Made by a program: the position numbers and the translations under genes. DNA of 64,000 nucleotides, taken from Pasteurella bettyae CCUG 2042. Its GTDB lineage: Bacteria; Pseudomonadota; Gammaproteobacteria; Enterobacterales; Pasteurellaceae. The DNA lies in the NCBI RefSeq assembly GCF_000262245.1, contig NZ_AJSX01000004.1, positions 62,001-126,000 of the forward strand, given 5' to 3'. Under the pieces are notes generated by a model. That model saw nothing but the letters and a program-made list of their open reading frames with translations, was not told the origin of the DNA and did not search any database. This document shows positions 30,395 to 40,722 of the stretch, piece after piece (the stretch's first letter is position 1; each line of letters begins with the position of its first letter).

Positions 30395-30469
30395 ATTTCC
30401 CACTCATCAATAGCCTGACTCCTACAAAAATTTTTGCCATATATTAATACATAAAAATCCTTAAAATTA

Positions 30470-30478
30470 ACCGCACTT
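30470..30478 (-). repeat. DNA uptake signal upstream of fhs
   Basis: Exact ACCGCACTT core preceded by an AT-rich tract. Confidence 0.85.
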
Positions 30479-30596
30479 TGAGCTATCTTAACAGCGAATT
30501 GAAAATTGCTGTATTTTTATACGCAAAATTTTACATAAATGTTACAATGGCAAAAACCCCTTATCTTAACTTGCCAACTACTTTTAGGAATCTAAT

Positions 30597-32267
30597 ATGA
30601 AAAGCGATGTAGAAATTGCCCAATCAGTATCAATGCAACATATTAATAGTATTGCAGAAAAATTAGGATTAAATTCGGAGTTAATTGAGCAACATGGTAA
30701 ATACCGTGCAAAAATTGATCCACAAGATGCCTACCAACTGCCTTCTAAAAACGGTAAACTAATTTTAGTTACGGCAATCAATCCAACCCCAGCAGGTGAA
30801 GGCAAAACCACGGTAACCATTGGTTTAACAGATGCTTTAAATCAATTAGGCAAACAAGCTGTGGTTGCTCTGCGTGAACCTTCACTAGGTCCCGTATTTG
30901 GGATTAAAGGTGGCGCCGCAGGTGGTGGTTATGCTCAAGTATTACCAATGGAAGATATTAATCTACACTTCAATGGCGATTTCCATGCAATTACTAGCGC
31001 CAACAATCTATTAGCCGCATTAATTGATAATCATATTTACCAAGGAAATGCACTTAATATCAATCCTAAACAAGTGGTGTGGCGTCGTGTACTTGATGTT
31101 AATGATCGTCAATTACGTAATATCGTTAGTGGTTTAGGTGGTGCAACCGATGGCGTAGCTCGTGAAGATGGTTTTGATATCACTGTCGCTTCTGAAGTCA
31201 TGGCAATTTTCTGCTTAGCAACAGATCTTAATGACCTAAAAGAACGTTTAGGCAATATTTTAATTGCTTATACTTATGACAAAAAACCTGTCTATGCAAA
31301 AGATATCAAAGCACAAGGAGCAATGGCTGCATTATTAAAAGATGCCATCAAACCTAATCTCGTGCAAACTATCGAAGGAAGCCCCGCTTTTGTACATGGA
31401 GGACCTTTTGCTAATATTGCTCATGGTTGTAACTCAGTATTAGCTACAACATTAGCAAAACATTTAGGTCAGTATGCCGTCACCGAAGCAGGCTTTGGTG
31501 CTGATTTAGGTGCAGAAAAATTTTGTAATATAAAATGTCGTCTATCGGGCTTAAAACCTGATGTTGCAGTCATTGTGGCAACAGTACGTGCTTTAAAATA
31601 TAACGGTGGTGTAGATAAATCTGAACTCAATCAAGAAAATCTTGAAGCCCTTAAACAAGGATTACCGAATTTATTAAAACATATTCATAACTTAAAAAAT
31701 GAATTAGGTTTACCTGTTGTAGTTGCAATTAACCGTTTTGTTACTGATACAGATGCAGAACTTGCACTTATTCAAAACGCTTGTGCTGAACGTGGAGTAG
31801 AAGTTTCACTCACTGAAGTCTGGGGAAAAGGTGGTAAAGGCGGTTTAGATTTAGCTAAAAAAGTGATACATGCCATAGAATCACAACCTAATAACTTCAA
31901 ATTTACTTACCATAGTGAACAATCTATTCATGATAAAGTAAAAGCAATTGCACAAAAAATCTATGGTGCAAATGATGTTATTTTTAGTCGTGATGCGCTC
32001 TCAGAAGTGAAAAAATTAGAAAAATTAGGTTTAGATAAATTACCTATCTGTATGGCAAAAACACAATATTCATTAAGTGATGATGCTAAACAATTAGGTT
32101 GCCCTAGCGGATTTGATATTAACGTAAGAAGTATCAGCTTATCTGCTGGTGCAGGATTTATTGTGGTGATTTGTGGCACCATTATGCGTATGCCAGGCTT
32201 ACCAAAAGTTCCAGCATCAGAACATATTGATGTAACATCAGAAGGTGTAATTACAGGCTTGTTCTAA
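30597..32267 (+). CDS. fhs: Formate--tetrahydrofolate ligase
   Basis: A 556-residue ATP-dependent enzyme that makes 10-formyl-THF from formate and THF. The nucleotide-binding loop is [14 protein letters not shown] (near residue 64). Other family blocks are [51 protein letters not shown] and [10 protein letters not shown]. In this window it stands alone with its own upstream region and a terminator behind it. With PurT (formate-dependent) at 60.4 kb, it gives two routes by which fermentation formate can enter purine synthesis. Confidence 0.97.
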   Translation: MKSDVEIAQSVSMQHINSIAEKLGLNSELIEQHGKYRAKIDPQDAYQLPSKNGKLILVTAINPTPAGEGKTTVTIGLTDALNQLGKQAVVALREPSLGPVFGIKGGAAGGGYAQVLPMEDINLHFNGDFHAITSANNLLAALIDNHIYQGNALNINPKQVVWRRVLDVNDRQLRNIVSGLGGATDGVAREDGFDITVASEVMAIFCLATDLNDLKERLGNILIAYTYDKKPVYAKDIKAQGAMAALLKDAIKPNLVQTIEGSPAFVHGGPFANIAHGCNSVLATTLAKHLGQYAVTEAGFGADLGAEKFCNIKCRLSGLKPDVAVIVATVRALKYNGGVDKSELNQENLEALKQGLPNLLKHIHNLKNELGLPVVVAINRFVTDTDAELALIQNACAERGVEVSLTEVWGKGGKGGLDLAKKVIHAIESQPNNFKFTYHSEQSIHDKVKAIAQKIYGANDVIFSRDALSEVKKLEKLGLDKLPICMAKTQYSLSDDAKQLGCPSGFDINVRSISLSAGAGFIVVICGTIMRMPGLPKVPASEHIDVTSEGVITGLF

Positions 32268-32280
32268 TCACCATAACATA

Positions 32281-32323
32281 AAAAAGTGCGGTAAAAATTT
32301 TTAAAATTTCTACCGCACTTTTT
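32281..32323. terminator. Paired uptake signals, bidirectional terminator
   Basis: Perfect 13-bp stem AAAAAGTGCGGTA / TACCGCACTTTTT between the convergent fhs and lipA genes. Confidence 0.9.
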
Positions 32324-32336
32324 ATTTTAAAATACG

Positions 32337-33299
32337 CTATTTAACTAAACCACCACTGGCTTGTAAATCCGCATGATAAGATGAACGAACAAATGGCCCA
32401 CAAGCGGCATGTTCAAAGCCCATTGATTGTGCCTGATTGCGGAATTCATCAAACTCTTCAGGTGGTACATAACGTGCCACAGGCAAATGGAAACGACTAG
32501 GTTGCAAATACTGACCTAAAGTTAACATCGTAACCCCATTAGTACGTAAATCCTGCATTACGTTAAGAATTTCTTCGTTAGTTTCACCTAAACCCACCAT
32601 CAAACCTGATTTAGTTGGAATATTTGGGAATAATGCCTTAAATTCACGTAACAATTTTAATGACCATTGATAATCTGCACCTGGACGAATATCTTTATAT
32701 AAGCGTGGTACATTTTCTAAGTTATGATTAAACACATCAGGAGGATTATCTTTTAATTTATCCAATGCTTGTTCAATTCTTCCACGAAAGTCAGGGACTA
32801 AAATCTCAATTTTAGTATTAGGATTAAGCAGACGAATTTGTTTAATACATTCTGCAAAATGACCCGCACCACGATCAGGTAAATCATCTCTATCCACAGA
32901 AGTAATGACCACATATTTCAGTTTCATGTCTTGGATTGTTTCTGCCAATTTTTTTGGCTCATCTGCATCTGGAGGTAATGGTTTTCCATGTGCCACATCA
33001 CAGAATGGACAGCGACGAGTACAAATTGCCCCAAGAATCATAAACGTTGCCGTACCATGGTTAAAACATTCATGTAAATTAGGACAAGAAGCCTCTTCAC
33101 AAACTGAATTTAACCCATGACGACGCATACCATTTTTGATACTTTCGATTTTTGCAGAATTCGCGGGTAATTTGATTTTCATCCAAGCAGGTTTTTTCAA
33201 TAATTCCTGATCAGGATCGATATTTTTCACTTGGATAATGGTCGTTTTCGCCGCATCACGATATTTTACCCCAGGCTCCATTTTAAATGGCGTACTCAT
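32337..33299 (-). CDS. lipA: Lipoyl synthase
   Basis: A 320-residue radical-SAM enzyme that inserts two sulfurs into octanoyl groups on lipoyl domains. The auxiliary cluster motif is [12 protein letters not shown] (near residue 68) and the radical-SAM motif is [10 protein letters not shown] (near residue 94). The C-terminal serine ligand region RSSYHADLQ is present. It follows lipB by 75 bases, giving the ybeD-lipB-lipA order. Confidence 0.97.
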   Translation of the reverse strand: MSTPFKMEPGVKYRDAAKTTIIQVKNIDPDQELLKKPAWMKIKLPANSAKIESIKNGMRRHGLNSVCEEASCPNLHECFNHGTATFMILGAICTRRCPFCDVAHGKPLPPDADEPKKLAETIQDMKLKYVVITSVDRDDLPDRGAGHFAECIKQIRLLNPNTKIEILVPDFRGRIEQALDKLKDNPPDVFNHNLENVPRLYKDIRPGADYQWSLKLLREFKALFPNIPTKSGLMVGLGETNEEILNVMQDLRTNGVTMLTLGQYLQPSRFHLPVARYVPPEEFDEFRNQAQSMGFEHAACGPFVRSSYHADLQASGGLVK

Positions 33300-33373
33300 A
33301 AATATTCCTTGCTTCCCTAGATAACTGATTATCAGACAACATGCACTATTTTGTTAAATGGCATTGAAGAAAA

Positions 33374-34033
33374 TCAAATGTTAAAAATTTGTTGCTTATT
33401 GTAACCTAAAATTGTTACAAAGTGATCAACTAATTTGGGTGAAACTTTATCACATTGAGCCTCATTTGAATCGATAAAATCAGCCAATTGGGTCATTTCT
33501 AATCCAGCATAGCCACAAGGATTAATACTATGAAAAGGCGAAAGATCCATATTTATATTAAATGCTAGACCATGAAATGAACGCCCATGACGAATACGTA
33601 AACCCAAAGAACAAATTTTTCGACCATCAATATAAACACCTGGCGCATCCGCTTTTGGATAACCTTCAATACCATAATCAGCTAATGTTTTTACCACAGA
33701 TTGCTCTAAAGCCGTGACTAAATCTCGAACACTTATTTCTCGCCCCTGTGCTTTAAGGCGTTTAATATCAATCAACACATACATCACCTGTTGTCCAAGT
33801 CCATGATAAGTAATTTGACCACCACGGTCCGTTTGAATCACAGGAATATCTGTTTTTTGCAATAAATGTTCTGCTTTACCTGTTTGACCTTGAGTAAATA
33901 CCGCAGGATGCTCAACTAACCAAATTTCATCTGGGGTTTGTTCATTACGTTGATCTGTGAATGATTGCATTTTATGCCAAGTTTCTTGGTAATCTTGAAT
34001 TCCAAGTTGGCGAATAATTAAACGAGGTTCCAT
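33374..34033 (-). CDS. lipB: Octanoyltransferase
   Basis: A 219-residue enzyme that moves octanoate from acyl carrier protein to lipoyl domains. The family block [19 protein letters not shown] is near residue 70. The catalytic lysine lies in the [18 protein letters not shown] region and the catalytic cysteine in [15 protein letters not shown] use ATG 34033 with AAAAGAGA ahead; the frame is open to 34054. A terminator-like hairpin separates it from ybeD. Confidence 0.95.
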   Translation of the reverse strand: MEPRLIIRQLGIQDYQETWHKMQSFTDQRNEQTPDEIWLVEHPAVFTQGQTGKAEHLLQKTDIPVIQTDRGGQITYHGLGQQVMYVLIDIKRLKAQGREISVRDLVTALEQSVVKTLADYGIEGYPKADAPGVYIDGRKICSLGLRIRHGRSFHGLAFNINMDLSPFHSINPCGYAGLEMTQLADFIDSNEAQCDKVSPKLVDHFVTILGYNKQQIFNI

Positions 34034-34061
34034 TATAAAATTCTCTTTTAACACTAATAAA

Positions 34062-34086
34062 AAAGCTGATGGTGTACATCAGCTTT
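34062..34086 (-). terminator. Hairpin with U-run between ybeD and lipB
   Basis: Perfect 10-bp stem AAAGCTGATG / CATCAGCTTT, loop GTGTA; on the minus strand TTTTATTAG follows. It looks like a true terminator, yet lies only 29 bases ahead of the lipB start, so it may act as an attenuator. Confidence 0.75.
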
Positions 34087-34094
34087 CACATTAA

Positions 34095-34373
34095 TTAAAT
34101 GACCAGTTTTACACCATCAACTTTTGCCAATTCTTTATATAGGGTTTCCACTTGATCAAAATTTTCAGCCACAATATCGATAGAAACTGAATTATAAGTT
34201 CCTTTACTACTTTTTGTTTCTCTCGGAGTATAATCACCTTTCAAATATTGCTGAACCACTGCGACAAGATCCGCAGCTAAACCTTCTCGATTGATCCCTG
34301 CGACTTTAAATGTCATTTTTGCAGGAAATTCCATGACTTCTTTTAATTTTTCAAAATCTTGTTCTGTTGCCAT
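34095..34373 (-). CDS. ybeD: UPF0250 protein YbeD
   Basis: A 92-residue DUF493 protein with an ACT-like fold. Recognised by LKEVMEFPAKMTFKVAG and the VQQYLKGDYTPRETKSSKGTY block. Its molecular role is not settled. It sits between dacA and lipB as in E. coli (dacA-ybeD-lipB). Confidence 0.93.
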   Translation of the reverse strand: MATEQDFEKLKEVMEFPAKMTFKVAGINREGLAADLVAVVQQYLKGDYTPRETKSSKGTYNSVSIDIVAENFDQVETLYKELAKVDGVKLVI

Positions 34374-34401
34374 AATTTTTTAAATATTCAACCTTAATAA
34401 C

Positions 34402-34422
34402 AGGCAGACCATAAATCTGCCT
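34402..34422 (-). other. GGCAGA-type hairpin between dacA and ybeD
   Basis: 7-bp stem AGGCAGA / TCTGCCT with a 7-base loop, 28 bases ahead of the ybeD start. Third member of the GGCAGA hairpin group in this window. Confidence 0.5.
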
Positions 34423-34445
34423 AAAATATACTATATTAATAAAAA

Positions 34446-34454
34446 AAGTGCGGT
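34446..34454 (+). repeat. DNA uptake signal after dacA
   Basis: Exact AAGTGCGGT with a poly-A flank. Confidence 0.85.
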
Positions 34455-34469
34455 CAATTTTCAAAATTT

Positions 34470-35654
34470 TTAGAATAAGCTTTTAATCGTTAATACTAAC
34501 CAATCCCAAGCTTTACCAAATATACCGCCTTCTTGCACATCAGACATTGATTGAAGATCAAGGGTTGCAACATCTTTACCATCTAATTGATAAATCACCT
34601 TACCTACAACCTGACCTTTTGCTAAAGGTGCCTCTAGATATTTCTGATTTAATTCAAAACGAGCCTTCAAATCTGCATTACGCCCTTTAGGAATGGTAAT
34701 ATAGCTATCTTGCAATACACCAACTTCAATTTCCCCTTTATCGCCATAATAAACACTTTGTTTAGTTACGGCTTTACCGGCTTCTAAAGTTCTGAAAGTA
34801 TCAAAACTGTTAAATGCCCATTGTAATAATTTTTTACTTTCAACTTCACGTCCCTTATAAGTTGGAACGCCCATCACAACAGAAATTAAACGCATATTAT
34901 TTGAATTCGTTGCAGAAGCCACTAAGTTATAACCTGCCTGGCTTGTATGCCCTGTTTTCATGCCATCAACATTGATGGTTTTGTCCCATAATAAGCCGTT
35001 ACGGTTAGGCTGTTTAATTTTATTAAAAGTAAAATCTTTTTCTGAATAAATTTTATATTCTTCAGGTAAATCACGAATAACATGAGCCCCCATAATTGCC
35101 ATATCACGAGCTGAGGAATATTGATTTGGATCGTCTAAACCATGTACTGTAGTAAAGTGAGTATTTTTTAATCCAAACTGCTCTACATATTTATTCATGG
35201 TCTCAATAAACTTTTCTGTTGTTCCAGAAACATGCTCAGACATTGCTACACATGCATCATTACCTGAAACTACAATAATCCCACGATTTAATTGTTCTAC
35301 TGTGACTTGTTGATTTAAATTTAAGAACATTTTTGAAGAATCTGGAAAGTTTTTTCCCCATGCACTCTCGCCGATAGTCACCGTATCTGTATTATGAATT
35401 TTACCTTGCTTAATAGCATCTCCAATTACATAACTTGTCATAATTTTAGTAAGAGATGCTGGATATTGACGTTGATCTGGATTTAGTGAAGCGAGTATTG
35501 CGCCTGAATTATAGTCCATTACCACATAGGTTTGTGCATTAACTTGAGGAGGTGTAATACCATAATTAATATCTTCAGCAGATGCTGTAAATGGAAGAAC
35601 AAATAGCGGAATGAACATCGCTAAACGTGTTTTTTGTAATGCTTTCTTAAACAT
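34470..35654 (-). CDS. dacA: D-alanyl-D-alanine carboxypeptidase (PBP5/6 family)
   Basis: A 394-residue periplasmic enzyme that trims the terminal D-Ala of peptidoglycan pentapeptides. The signal peptide ends TASAEDI. The three penicillin-binding motifs are present: SLTK (YPASLTKIMTSY), SGN (VVSGNDACVAM) and KTG (MKTGHTSQ). The C-terminal amphipathic anchor (WDWLVLTIKSLF) that holds PBP5 to the membrane is also visible. I use ATG 35654 with AAGGAT ahead; the frame is open to 35732. Confidence 0.95.
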   Translation of the reverse strand: MFKKALQKTRLAMFIPLFVLPFTASAEDINYGITPPQVNAQTYVVMDYNSGAILASLNPDQRQYPASLTKIMTSYVIGDAIKQGKIHNTDTVTIGESAWGKNFPDSSKMFLNLNQQVTVEQLNRGIIVVSGNDACVAMSEHVSGTTEKFIETMNKYVEQFGLKNTHFTTVHGLDDPNQYSSARDMAIMGAHVIRDLPEEYKIYSEKDFTFNKIKQPNRNGLLWDKTINVDGMKTGHTSQAGYNLVASATNSNNMRLISVVMGVPTYKGREVESKKLLQWAFNSFDTFRTLEAGKAVTKQSVYYGDKGEIEVGVLQDSYITIPKGRNADLKARFELNQKYLEAPLAKGQVVGKVIYQLDGKDVATLDLQSMSDVQEGGIFGKAWDWLVLTIKSLF

Positions 35655-35729
35655 TGATAAATCCTTCAGATAATGTTTGATAATGTATTTTCTATTTAAA
35701 CGATAAATTATTGCGTCTAAATAAACACA

Positions 35730-35760
35730 CAAAGTGACTTTAAGTCATAAAGTCACTTTG
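35730..35760 (-). terminator. Terminator of rlpA
   Basis: Perfect 13-bp stem CAAAGTGACTTTA / TAAAGTCACTTTG, loop 5, followed on the minus strand by GTGTTTATTT; 33 bases beyond the rlpA stop. Confidence 0.8.
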
Positions 35761-35792
35761 CATTTAAATGATAATTCATTTGAAATAATGCC

Positions 35793-36374
35793 TTATTTAA
35801 TTCTATCACGAGCTTCGTTTGATTTCGCATTTTTTACTAATGTTGAAGCTCCTGCCCCAGAAATTTGTCCTTGCCGATCAACATGTAATGCCTCTACTCG
35901 AACTCTACCCACGCCAAAACTAATAAGTCCAATTTCACTTGCTGCTGCCCGTGATAAATCTAAAATACGAGTATTTGAAAAAGGTCCACGATCATTAATT
36001 CGTACAATGACTTTTTTATTATTACGCAGATTAGTCACTAACGCATAAGAACCTAGAGGTAAGGTTTTATGTGCGGCAGTAAATTTTTCTTTATTATAAG
36101 GTTCACCACTTGCAGTACGGCGACCATGAAAATTATTATGATAATAACTAGCTTTACCTTCTCTACTATAGTTTTTAGCATTATTTGAAGTATAGGTAGT
36201 GTATGCTTGCCCATTCACAATATAAGTATTAGAAAAATTAACTGTCCCTTTATGCTCTAACGTGGGGCCCGCAATGCCATAGTGTTTCTTTGTACTATGC
36301 TTGGCATCACTATTCGCTGAACAAGCCGTCAGAATAATAGACAGTAATATAGTTAATAAAAATTTTAGCTTCAT
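35793..36374 (-). CDS. rlpA: RlpA-like septal-ring lipoprotein
   Basis: A 193-residue lipoprotein. The signal is SIILTAC (lipobox cysteine at residue 18). A double-psi beta-barrel domain follows (about 85-175) with [32 protein letters not shown] and [10 protein letters not shown]; the aspartate of NDRGPF is conserved in RlpA lytic transglycosylases. The C-terminal SPOR domain of E. coli RlpA is missing, so septal targeting by denuded glycan is not expected from sequence. Follows rodA in a mrdA-rodA-rlpA-dacA order. Confidence 0.9.
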   Translation of the reverse strand: MKLKFLLTILLSIILTACSANSDAKHSTKKHYGIAGPTLEHKGTVNFSNTYIVNGQAYTTYTSNNAKNYSREGKASYYHNNFHGRRTASGEPYNKEKFTAAHKTLPLGSYALVTNLRNNKKVIVRINDRGPFSNTRILDLSRAAASEIGLISFGVGRVRVEALHVDRQGQISGAGASTLVKNAKSNEARDRIK

Positions 36375-36443
36375 AAGTAATACTCTAGGTTAGTGTCCTA
36401 AATTTTTACAGTTCATAAGGAGTTGAGACTGTATAAACTTTAA

Positions 36444-37562
36444 TTAGTTCCCTTTGTGATAAAGAGTACGCTTGTGAGTATGAATTGACATAATCAATCC
36501 AAAACCTGCCATCAATGAAACAAATGATGTTCCACCATAGCTAATGAGTGGCAATGGTACACCGACGACGGGCAAAATGCCACTAACCATGCCAATATTA
36601 ACAAAAATATAAACAAAGAAAATTAAGGTTAGTGAGCCTGTCAAAATACGACCAAATGCATTTTCTGCTTTTACACCGATAATTAGACCTCGTACAATAA
36701 TGAAGAAATAAATCAACATCAATAGGATTATTCCAATCATACCATGTTCTTCACTTAATACAGCAAAAATAAAGTCTGTATGAGGTTCGGGTAAAAACTC
36801 TAACTGCGACTGAGTGCCTAACATCCAGCCTTTTCCTGATATGCCACCAGAACCGATGGCAATCTGAGACTGTAAAATATGGTATCCTGCTCCCAATGGG
36901 TCTTTCTCGGGATCTAACAAGGTTAACACTCGTGTTCTTTGATAGTCATGCATCAAATACAACCACATAATAGGAATAAATCCTGAAACCCCGATTACCG
37001 CAATCAGTATCAGCCACCAACTCATACCTGCTAGAAATACAACAAAAATCCCAGATGCGACCACTAGAATTGATGTCCCTAAATCAGGTTGAATTGCGAC
37101 TAAAAGAGTAGGTACCACAATAATCGTTAATGCAATCAAGGTTTCTGATAATTTTGGTGGAATACTACGATTACCTAAATAAACAGCCACCATTAAAGGC
37201 ACAGATAGCTTCACAATTTCAGAAGGTTGAAATCGCAAAATGCCTAAATCTAACCAACGTTGAGCCCCTTTACTAACCGTACCAATTAAATCAACCAGAA
37301 CAAGCATAATAATCCCAGCAATATAAAGGTAAGGAGCAACTCGTTGATAAAATCTTGGTGGAAGCTGCGCCATGATAATCATCACCATAAATCCTAAAGC
37401 GACTTGGATAATCCGATTTCGAAACATCACTTCGCTTCCGCCTGTGGCACTGTATAATACCATAAGCCCATAACCTGAAATAACAAGTAATCCTAACAAT
37501 AGCCAAATATCTAAGTGTAATTTAGGCCAAATATTGGAGAAAAGTGATCTTTTCTCTATCAT
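36444..37562 (-). CDS. mrdB: Rod shape-determining glycosyltransferase RodA
   Basis: A 372-residue SEDS-family membrane protein with about ten helices; it polymerises lipid II during cell elongation together with PBP2. Family motifs are [19 protein letters not shown], the catalytic aspartate in [10 protein letters not shown] and [14 protein letters not shown] near the C-terminus. The start overlaps the mrdA stop (ATGA, 4 bases), showing tight coupling with its partner. Confidence 0.96.
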   Translation of the reverse strand: MIEKRSLFSNIWPKLHLDIWLLLGLLVISGYGLMVLYSATGGSEVMFRNRIIQVALGFMVMIIMAQLPPRFYQRVAPYLYIAGIIMLVLVDLIGTVSKGAQRWLDLGILRFQPSEIVKLSVPLMVAVYLGNRSIPPKLSETLIALTIIVVPTLLVAIQPDLGTSILVVASGIFVVFLAGMSWWLILIAVIGVSGFIPIMWLYLMHDYQRTRVLTLLDPEKDPLGAGYHILQSQIAIGSGGISGKGWMLGTQSQLEFLPEPHTDFIFAVLSEEHGMIGIILLMLIYFFIIVRGLIIGVKAENAFGRILTGSLTLIFFVYIFVNIGMVSGILPVVGVPLPLISYGGTSFVSLMAGFGLIMSIHTHKRTLYHKGN

Positions 37563-39604
37563 TCTGTTTCACCCTCATTCATATTCATTGGAGCATTTTC
37601 TTGATCTGGGCTAGTCAAATCTGCTGGGATTTCATCATTACTATTTGAAACTGGCTCATCTTCTTCAATCACTGCCTGATTTGCTGGTAAAGTATCTTGA
37701 ATTCCTTCTTGTTTCGCCACTTCTGGTAAACGATGTAATAAATAATAATCCATAATTTGACGGACTACTGGTGCAGCATTACCAGATCCACCACCTGCAT
37801 TTTCTAAAATAATTGATACCACCATATGTGGATTTTCATAAGGAGCAAAAGCTGTAAACCATGCATGATCATGTAATTCTTTTTTCAATTGACCAGCATT
37901 ATAAGTTTGATTTTCTTTTAAGCTAAACACCTGCGCAGTTCCCGATTTTCCGCCCACATGATAAGGTGCGCTAGCAAAGGCTTTTCGACCTGTACCACTA
38001 GCCGCATGAACAACCCCAAACATCCCCCGCTTAACTGCTTCCCAATAAGATTTATCAGGATCTGTGATATCTTCATATAATAAAGGATCTTTATAAGGCT
38101 CTATTAAAGCACCTACAGTTTGTTTCATTAAATGCGGCGTATTAACTTTACCATTATTAACCAACACGCTTGTTGCTTTAGCTAATTGCAATGGCGTAGC
38201 AGTCCAATAACCTTGACCAATCCCCACAGGAATAGTATCGCCTAACACCCAAGGTTTCTTATATTTTTTTTGTTTCCATTCACGGCTAGGCATAATGCCT
38301 GTGGTTTCTTCTTGAATATCAATTCCCGTTGGCATACCAAAGCCAAAACGCTTCATCCATAAAGAAATACGATCAATACCCATTTTATAAGCCACTTGAT
38401 AAAAGTAAGTATCTGCTGACTCCACAAGTGACTTATTTAAATTAAGATTACCATGCCCAGACTTTTTCCAGTCACGAAAACGTTTTGTCGTATTAGGTAA
38501 CACCCAATAACCTGGGTCAAATATTGTCATACTCGGAGTAATTACCCCTTCAGTTAATGCAGAAACAGCCATAAAAGGTTTAACCGTTGAAGCGGGTGGA
38601 TAAGCACCTTGTGTAGCACGACTATATAATGGTCGATTAGGATCATTTAATAAACGTTTATAATCTGAACCTGAAATACCATCTACAAATAAATTATTAT
38701 CATAACTTGGGCTAGATACCATCGCTAAAATACTGCTATCCCTTGGGTCCATTACGACCACAGCCCCTTTTTGCCCTACTAATAAATCAGTAATAAAACG
38801 TTGTAATTGTAAATCAATAGTTAACTGAACATTCTTACCAGCAACAGGAGGTTGCTCACTTAACTTACGAATGACTTTACCTCGGTTATTAATTTCAACT
38901 TGCTCATAACCCGCGGTTCCATGAAGTTGTTCCTCGTAGAAACGTTCAATACCTAATTTGCCAATATCCGTGGTTCCTGCATAATTTGCATATTTTTCTT
39001 CACGTTTTAAACGCTCAACATCTTTATCATTAATTCGAGAAACATAGCCTAAAATATGAGTTAATGGTTCGCCATAGAGATAATGACGTTTAAAATAAGG
39101 ACGGACATCCAAACTCGGATAGTTATATTGATTCACCGCAAAACGAGCAATTTGTTCTTCTGTTAAATCTGTTTTGAGCATAATTGGTGTATAACGAGAT
39201 GAACGACGACGCTCTTTTTTAAACTGTTCAATATCCTCATCTGTTAACCCTACAATATCGCGAAGCTCATCAAAAGTGCGGTCTAAATTTTCCACCTTTT
39301 CAGGAACAATATACAAGCCGAAAAAAGTCAAATTTTCAGCTAAAAGTTTACCATAACGATCATAAATCAAACCTCGTGTAGGTGGCACAGGCAATAATTT
39401 AATACGGTTGCCATTCGAACGGGTTTGATATTTATCATAATCAACGACTTGCAAATGATACAAATTGGTGAATAGTATCGCAGTCAAAGCAATCGTCCCA
39501 ATAAACGCAACAAGAGCTCGGCGTGCAAACAAATTCCGCTCTGCTTTATTATCACGAATCGGCTCATGTAGAGGGGCTGTAAAAAGGTTTTTAAAAAAAC
39601 TCAT
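37559..39604 (-). CDS. mrdA: Penicillin-binding protein 2
   Basis: A 681-residue class B transpeptidase for cell elongation. One membrane helix lies at about residues 30-50. A pedestal domain follows with [16 protein letters not shown]. The transpeptidase motifs are STVK ([11 protein letters not shown]), SAD ([11 protein letters not shown]) and KSGTAQ ([11 protein letters not shown]). The C-terminal 45 residues are acidic and low in complexity ([14 protein letters not shown]). Partner of RodA, the next gene. One uptake signal core lies inside. Confidence 0.97.
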   Translation of the reverse strand: MSFFKNLFTAPLHEPIRDNKAERNLFARRALVAFIGTIALTAILFTNLYHLQVVDYDKYQTRSNGNRIKLLPVPPTRGLIYDRYGKLLAENLTFFGLYIVPEKVENLDRTFDELRDIVGLTDEDIEQFKKERRRSSRYTPIMLKTDLTEEQIARFAVNQYNYPSLDVRPYFKRHYLYGEPLTHILGYVSRINDKDVERLKREEKYANYAGTTDIGKLGIERFYEEQLHGTAGYEQVEINNRGKVIRKLSEQPPVAGKNVQLTIDLQLQRFITDLLVGQKGAVVVMDPRDSSILAMVSSPSYDNNLFVDGISGSDYKRLLNDPNRPLYSRATQGAYPPASTVKPFMAVSALTEGVITPSMTIFDPGYWVLPNTTKRFRDWKKSGHGNLNLNKSLVESADTYFYQVAYKMGIDRISLWMKRFGFGMPTGIDIQEETTGIMPSREWKQKKYKKPWVLGDTIPVGIGQGYWTATPLQLAKATSVLVNNGKVNTPHLMKQTVGALIEPYKDPLLYEDITDPDKSYWEAVKRGMFGVVHAASGTGRKAFASAPYHVGGKSGTAQVFSLKENQTYNAGQLKKELHDHAWFTAFAPYENPHMVVSIILENAGGGSGNAAPVVRQIMDYYLLHRLPEVAKQEGIQDTLPANQAVIEEDEPVSNSNDEIPADLTSPDQENAPMNMNEGETE
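39274..39282 (+). repeat. DNA uptake signal in mrdA
   Basis: Exact AAGTGCGGT core. Confidence 0.85.
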
Positions 39605-39621
39605 ATCCGTTAATTAGCGAC

Positions 39622-40089
39622 TTATTCACGATGATAAGGATGATTAATAGTTAATGACCATGCCCGATAAAGACTTTCAGCCACTACCACACGCACTAGC
39701 GGGTGAGGTAGCGTCAAAGGAGATAAAGACCAACTTTGCTCTGCAACAGCTTTACATTCAGGAGATAATCCTTCAGTCCCACCAATTAATAAACACACAT
39801 CTCGCCCATCATTTTTCCAACTTTCAAGCTGTTGTGCTAACTGCTCTGTAGTCCAAGGCTTACCAGGTATATCTAAAGTAACAATTTTAGCTTTTCCACA
39901 ACTGCTGAGCATAGCTTTACCTTCTTGTTCAAGAATACGTTTAATATCAGCATTTTTACCCCGTTTACCCGCAGGTATCTCAATTAATTCAAACGGCATA
40001 TCTTTTGGAAAACGTCGCTGATATTCTTCAAACCCTATTTTTACCCAATCAGGCATCTTAGTGCCAACGGCAATTAATTGAATTTTCAT
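39622..40089 (-). CDS. rlmH: 23S rRNA (pseudouridine1915-N3)-methyltransferase
   Basis: A 155-residue SPOUT enzyme that methylates pseudouridine 1915 in helix 69. Motifs are [35 protein letters not shown], the SAM-binding [13 protein letters not shown] and the C-terminal [15 protein letters not shown]. Lies between rsfS and mrdA, as in E. coli. Confidence 0.96.
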   Translation of the reverse strand: MKIQLIAVGTKMPDWVKIGFEEYQRRFPKDMPFELIEIPAGKRGKNADIKRILEQEGKAMLSSCGKAKIVTLDIPGKPWTTEQLAQQLESWKNDGRDVCLLIGGTEGLSPECKAVAEQSWSLSPLTLPHPLVRVVVAESLYRAWSLTINHPYHRE

Positions 40090-40133
40090 AATAAATAAAT
40101 GCTCATCAATGTGCGGTACAATTTACAAAAATT

Positions 40134-40442
40134 TTATGCCCAAAGTTTTTCTAATTGATACATATCGCGTGCTTCTCGTTGCATAATATGAACAATTGCT
40201 TGACCAAAATCCACAACCACCCAGTCAGCAATTGATTTACCTTCTTCACCAAAGCTCTCAAATCCAGCTTGTTTACTTTCATCAATTAATTTTTGGGCAA
40301 CAGAAGCAACATGACGAGTTGAACTACCAGTACAAATAATCATATCATCAGTAATTGAAGATTTTCCTCGTACATCAATATGTTGAATATCAGTGGCTTT
40401 TAAATCGTCTAATTTATTCATTAAAAAATCAGTTAAATTCAT
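40134..40442 (-). CDS. rsfS: Ribosomal silencing factor RsfS
   Basis: A 102-residue protein that binds uL14 and blocks subunit joining when nutrients are scarce. Family blocks are IICTGSSTRHVASVAQKL, EGKSIADWVVVDFGQAIVHIM and the C-terminal YQLEKLW. First gene of rsfS-rlmH-mrdA-rodA-rlpA. Confidence 0.96.
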   Translation of the reverse strand: MNLTDFLMNKLDDLKATDIQHIDVRGKSSITDDMIICTGSSTRHVASVAQKLIDESKQAGFESFGEEGKSIADWVVVDFGQAIVHIMQREARDMYQLEKLWA

Positions 40443-40487
40443 TGTGCAATATCTATTTCCATTTATATAAAAGTGGATAATTTTAAC

Positions 40488-40592
40488 ATGAGTTTAAAAG
40501 AATCGAAACAAAGGAGTGAAATTTTGGCGAAAACAATCCCTTTGGATGGATTTTGCGAGAATAAAATGCCGTCTAAAATGCTACCATTTTAA
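40488..40592 (+). CDS. Doubtful small ORF (34 codons) divergent from rsfS
   Basis: The reading frame ATG 40488 to TAA 40592 encodes MSLKESKQRSEILAKTIPL and 15 further residues. The first ATG has no good ribosome site. The in-frame TTG at 40524 is preceded by AAAGGAG with 7-base spacing, which would give a 22-residue peptide. I recognise no family and the frame may be chance. It contains ATGCCGTCTAAA, 11 of 12 bases like the Neisseria uptake sequence, also possibly chance. Confidence 0.2.
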   Translation: MSLKESKQRSEILAKTIPLDGFCENKMPSKMLPF

Positions 40593-40668
40593 GTGGAACT
40601 TTGGCGTTTTTGCATTGTAAAATCAAGATTGTTTGTGGGTGGGATTATAAGGGTTTTATTTTGCTAAA

Positions 40669-40709
40669 AAAAGTGCGGTGAAAAAAATGAAAATTTTAAC
40701 CGCACTTTT
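40669..40709. terminator. Paired uptake signals, terminator of the OPT gene
   Basis: Inverted AAAAGTGCGGT / ACCGCACTTTT with a T-run on the minus strand, 14 bases beyond the OPT stop. Confidence 0.85.
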
Positions 40710-40722
40710 GATATTTTAATGA

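Noticed and set aside
40594-40621. GGAACTT as a second sigma-E promoter
   Set aside because: The bases at the expected -10 distance are TAAAA, without the required TC.
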